Source: Psilocybe azurescens (lineage: Eukaryota > Basidiomycota > Agaricomycetes > Agaricales > Agrocybaceae). From it: 64,000 nt of DNA. The notes beneath the pieces are model-generated. The model worked only from the letters and a program-made list of their open reading frames with translations, did no database searches and had not been told where the DNA came from. Where the stretch lies: assembly GCA_023853785.1 (NCBI GenBank), contig JAJIRX010000151.1:1-64000 (forward strand). The letters run 5' to 3'. The translations under genes were made by a program, and so were the position numbers. The number at the start of each line of letters is the position of its first letter. The first letter of the stretch is position 1. Shown one piece after another: positions 62,321 to 64,000 of this stretch.

Positions 62321-64000
62321 ATGTCGCAACAACAACAACCGCAAGCGGCGTCCGCCTCGCCCATGCCAGAGGGCGTCACGGACCCCAACTACCACCCGAG
62401 CCAGGCCGCCTCGGCAACCTCACGGTGATGCAGCTGCACACGCTCGAGAAGCTCAAGAAGGAGCTCAAGGAGGAGGGCCACTTTGTCGAGGAGAGGATGG
62501 ACGATGCTATGCTTTTGAGGTGGGTTTTTAGCTTTCAATATTCTTTTTTCCCGTTTTCTTGCTTGTTTGCTTGCTTTCGCTTTCTGGGAGAGGGATTGGG
62601 GGCCTGCGTTTGCGGTGTTGTCCCTGTGTTGTTTGGACGGGAAGGAGGCATAGATGGGTGTGGATTGGGATTGGGATGAAGCATAGGCAAAGACGGAAGA
62701 GTCGGTGCTGCGCGATTTTGATGTGTGGACATGGACGTGGACGTAGCCGGCGACGAGAGGACAATGGGACGTGCCAGTCGTGTCTCTCCAATGGTGCTGT
62801 CGTCGTGTCATCCTAAAGTCTAGACGTCCCACTGTGTGTCTTGCATTAGGTGGACATGTGTGCTGTTTCATTGCTCCACTGGATGAGTCTCGATACCAGC
62901 TACCACCGCCCTCACATCGCTGCCACCGCCATCGTTCGCCATCGCGCTGTCTGATCCGATCGGCTTATCGAAGCATTGCCATCTTTCACCTCTTTCACCG
63001 CGAGTAGTTTTGTTCTTGATTTCTCTTCTCTTCTTTATCGCGATTCGTTTTCTTCTTGCTTGTCTGTTTTGTTTCTCTTTTGATTTTTTGGAGGGGTTTG
63101 GGTCTGCGTTTGCGCCTTTCCCCCTGTATCGTTTGGACAAGGAAGCGGATTTGTGGTGGGATTGACATAGAGAAGAATGGTCGATGCTGCATGGCTCTGC
63201 GCACAGGTGTGGTGGCGGGCGACGAGAGGACGGTGGGACGTGGCATTGTGCATCACTCGAATGGCACCGTCGTGTCAGACGTCCGACATATGCTGCTCCA
63301 TTGGATGTTTCTAGGCATAACCAAACACCACCGTCCTTGTCATCGCGATTGCCATCGCCATCGCCATCGTTCGCCATCGCGATTGCTCGCATTATTCCCC
63401 ATCTCCTTCCACGGGGGCACGATTTGTGGGCAGGGTAGTTCAGCGCCATTGCCAGTGCGCTTTCTTGATATCGGGTTCTGACATTGTTGCTGCTTGCTCA
63501 ATGCTTGCACTGTCACGGCCATCTCAAGGAGATCATTCCCTTCCTTCCAGCGTCTTATGACACGTCCTTTTGCTTGCTGATCTCGCACATCGCGATTATT
63601 GCCATCGGTTTAATTCCATTTTACTTATCGCTTGATCAGCATGGGCGACGACTATGACTCCTATTTCTCCACCTCCATTTCAGTCTACACACTTTGCACT
63701 TCTCTCTTCATGATTGCTTTCGTCTTTTCAATGCGAATAGTTCCTTTCTTTCTCTTCTCTTCTTTATCGCAATATTTTTATTATTCTCTTTCTCTCAAAA
63801 TCTCGAATGATGACGATGACGATGACGTGACGTACTAACTCCCTTCTCCCCACTCCCCTGTGCACATCTAGATTCCTGCGCGCCCGGAAATTCGATCTCG
63901 TGAAGGCCAAAGAGATGCTGCTGGCAGCTGAGAAGTGGAGAAAGGAGTTTGGCGTAGACGATATCGTGAAGTGAGTACACGCGACTCGTATGATAGTGGT
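62321..64000 (+). CDS. SEC14: SEC14-like phosphatidylinositol transfer protein, 5' part
   Basis: PI/PC transfer protein of the SEC14 family, required for Golgi secretion. Seen: Gln/Ala-rich start [20 protein letters not shown], then [33 protein letters not shown], and after a 1352-nt intron (62520-63871) [33 protein letters not shown]: the CRAL-TRIO N-terminal helices. The donor of the next intron is at 63971 (GTGAGT); the lipid-binding domain lies outside the window. One C must be added at ccc 62394-62396 to pass from DPNYHP to [10 protein letters not shown]; literally the frame ends at 62428. The first intron is some twenty times longer than others here and carries an internal duplication. 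Confidence 0.88.
62551..63399 (+). repeat. Tandem duplication inside SEC14 intron 1
   Basis: Two diverged copies, about 62551-62975 and about 63046-63399. Matching landmarks in the same order: ctgcgtttgcg (62604 / 63103), gtttggac (62630 / 63131), gcgacgagaggac with gggacgtg (62750 / 63219) and cgccatcgttcgccatcgcg (62928 / 63361). A further pyrimidine block, tctcttctcttctttatcgc, occurs at about 63021 and about 63750. Confidence 0.75.

Overview
The window reads as nuclear DNA of a filamentous basidiomycete, most likely an Agaricomycete. Genes are split by many 45-70 nt GT-AG introns, often with CTAAC/CTGAC-like branch sites. The families fit too: macrofage-activating-glycoprotein type wall protein, DUF1399 proteins with Gly/Cys-rich tails, the multi-pass membrane family with the W..xHGxFLxMGGF signature, F-box-like tandem copies, ricin-B-like lectin and two P450s. 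No prokaryotic, organellar, viral or CRISPR signal was seen.

Layout. 1-16 kb: housekeeping pair TRA2-like (-) and RPL18 (+) transcribed divergently, a frameshifted F-box-like gene, a large multi-pass membrane protein gene whose linker exons are duplicated, a wrecked APH/AIM9-like kinase relic, an ALE1-type MBOAT acyltransferase and a coiled-coil protein. 16-28 kb: accessory region with a lectin, three tandem F-box-like paralogs in different states of decay, a tryptophan-rich protein, a GPI-anchored repeat protein and a macrofage-activating-type glycoprotein with a stray exon copy 2.4 kb upstream. 28-35 kb: two tandem DUF1399 paralogs. 35.6-49.6 kb: the most striking feature, five actin-family genes all on the minus strand, grading from canonical to highly divergent, all sharing a 6-nt microexon and an 11-nt terminal coding exon. 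A tRNA-Glu(CTC) and a hAT-like non-autonomous transposon with a perfect 8-bp target duplication lie between copies 4 and 5. 49.9-64 kb: RPN10, two convergent P450 genes, an unrecognised conserved-looking gene, an LRR-like protein and the 5' part of SEC14 with a 1.35 kb intron.

Caution on sequence quality. At least fifteen frame breaks fall at mononucleotide runs, including in genes that must work (RPL18, actin 1 and 2, RPN10, ALE1, SEC14). I treat these as probable consensus errors, not pseudogenes, and say so in each entry. Genes are called pseudogenes only where stops and losses go beyond this. CDS coordinates below span from start to stop codon and include introns.
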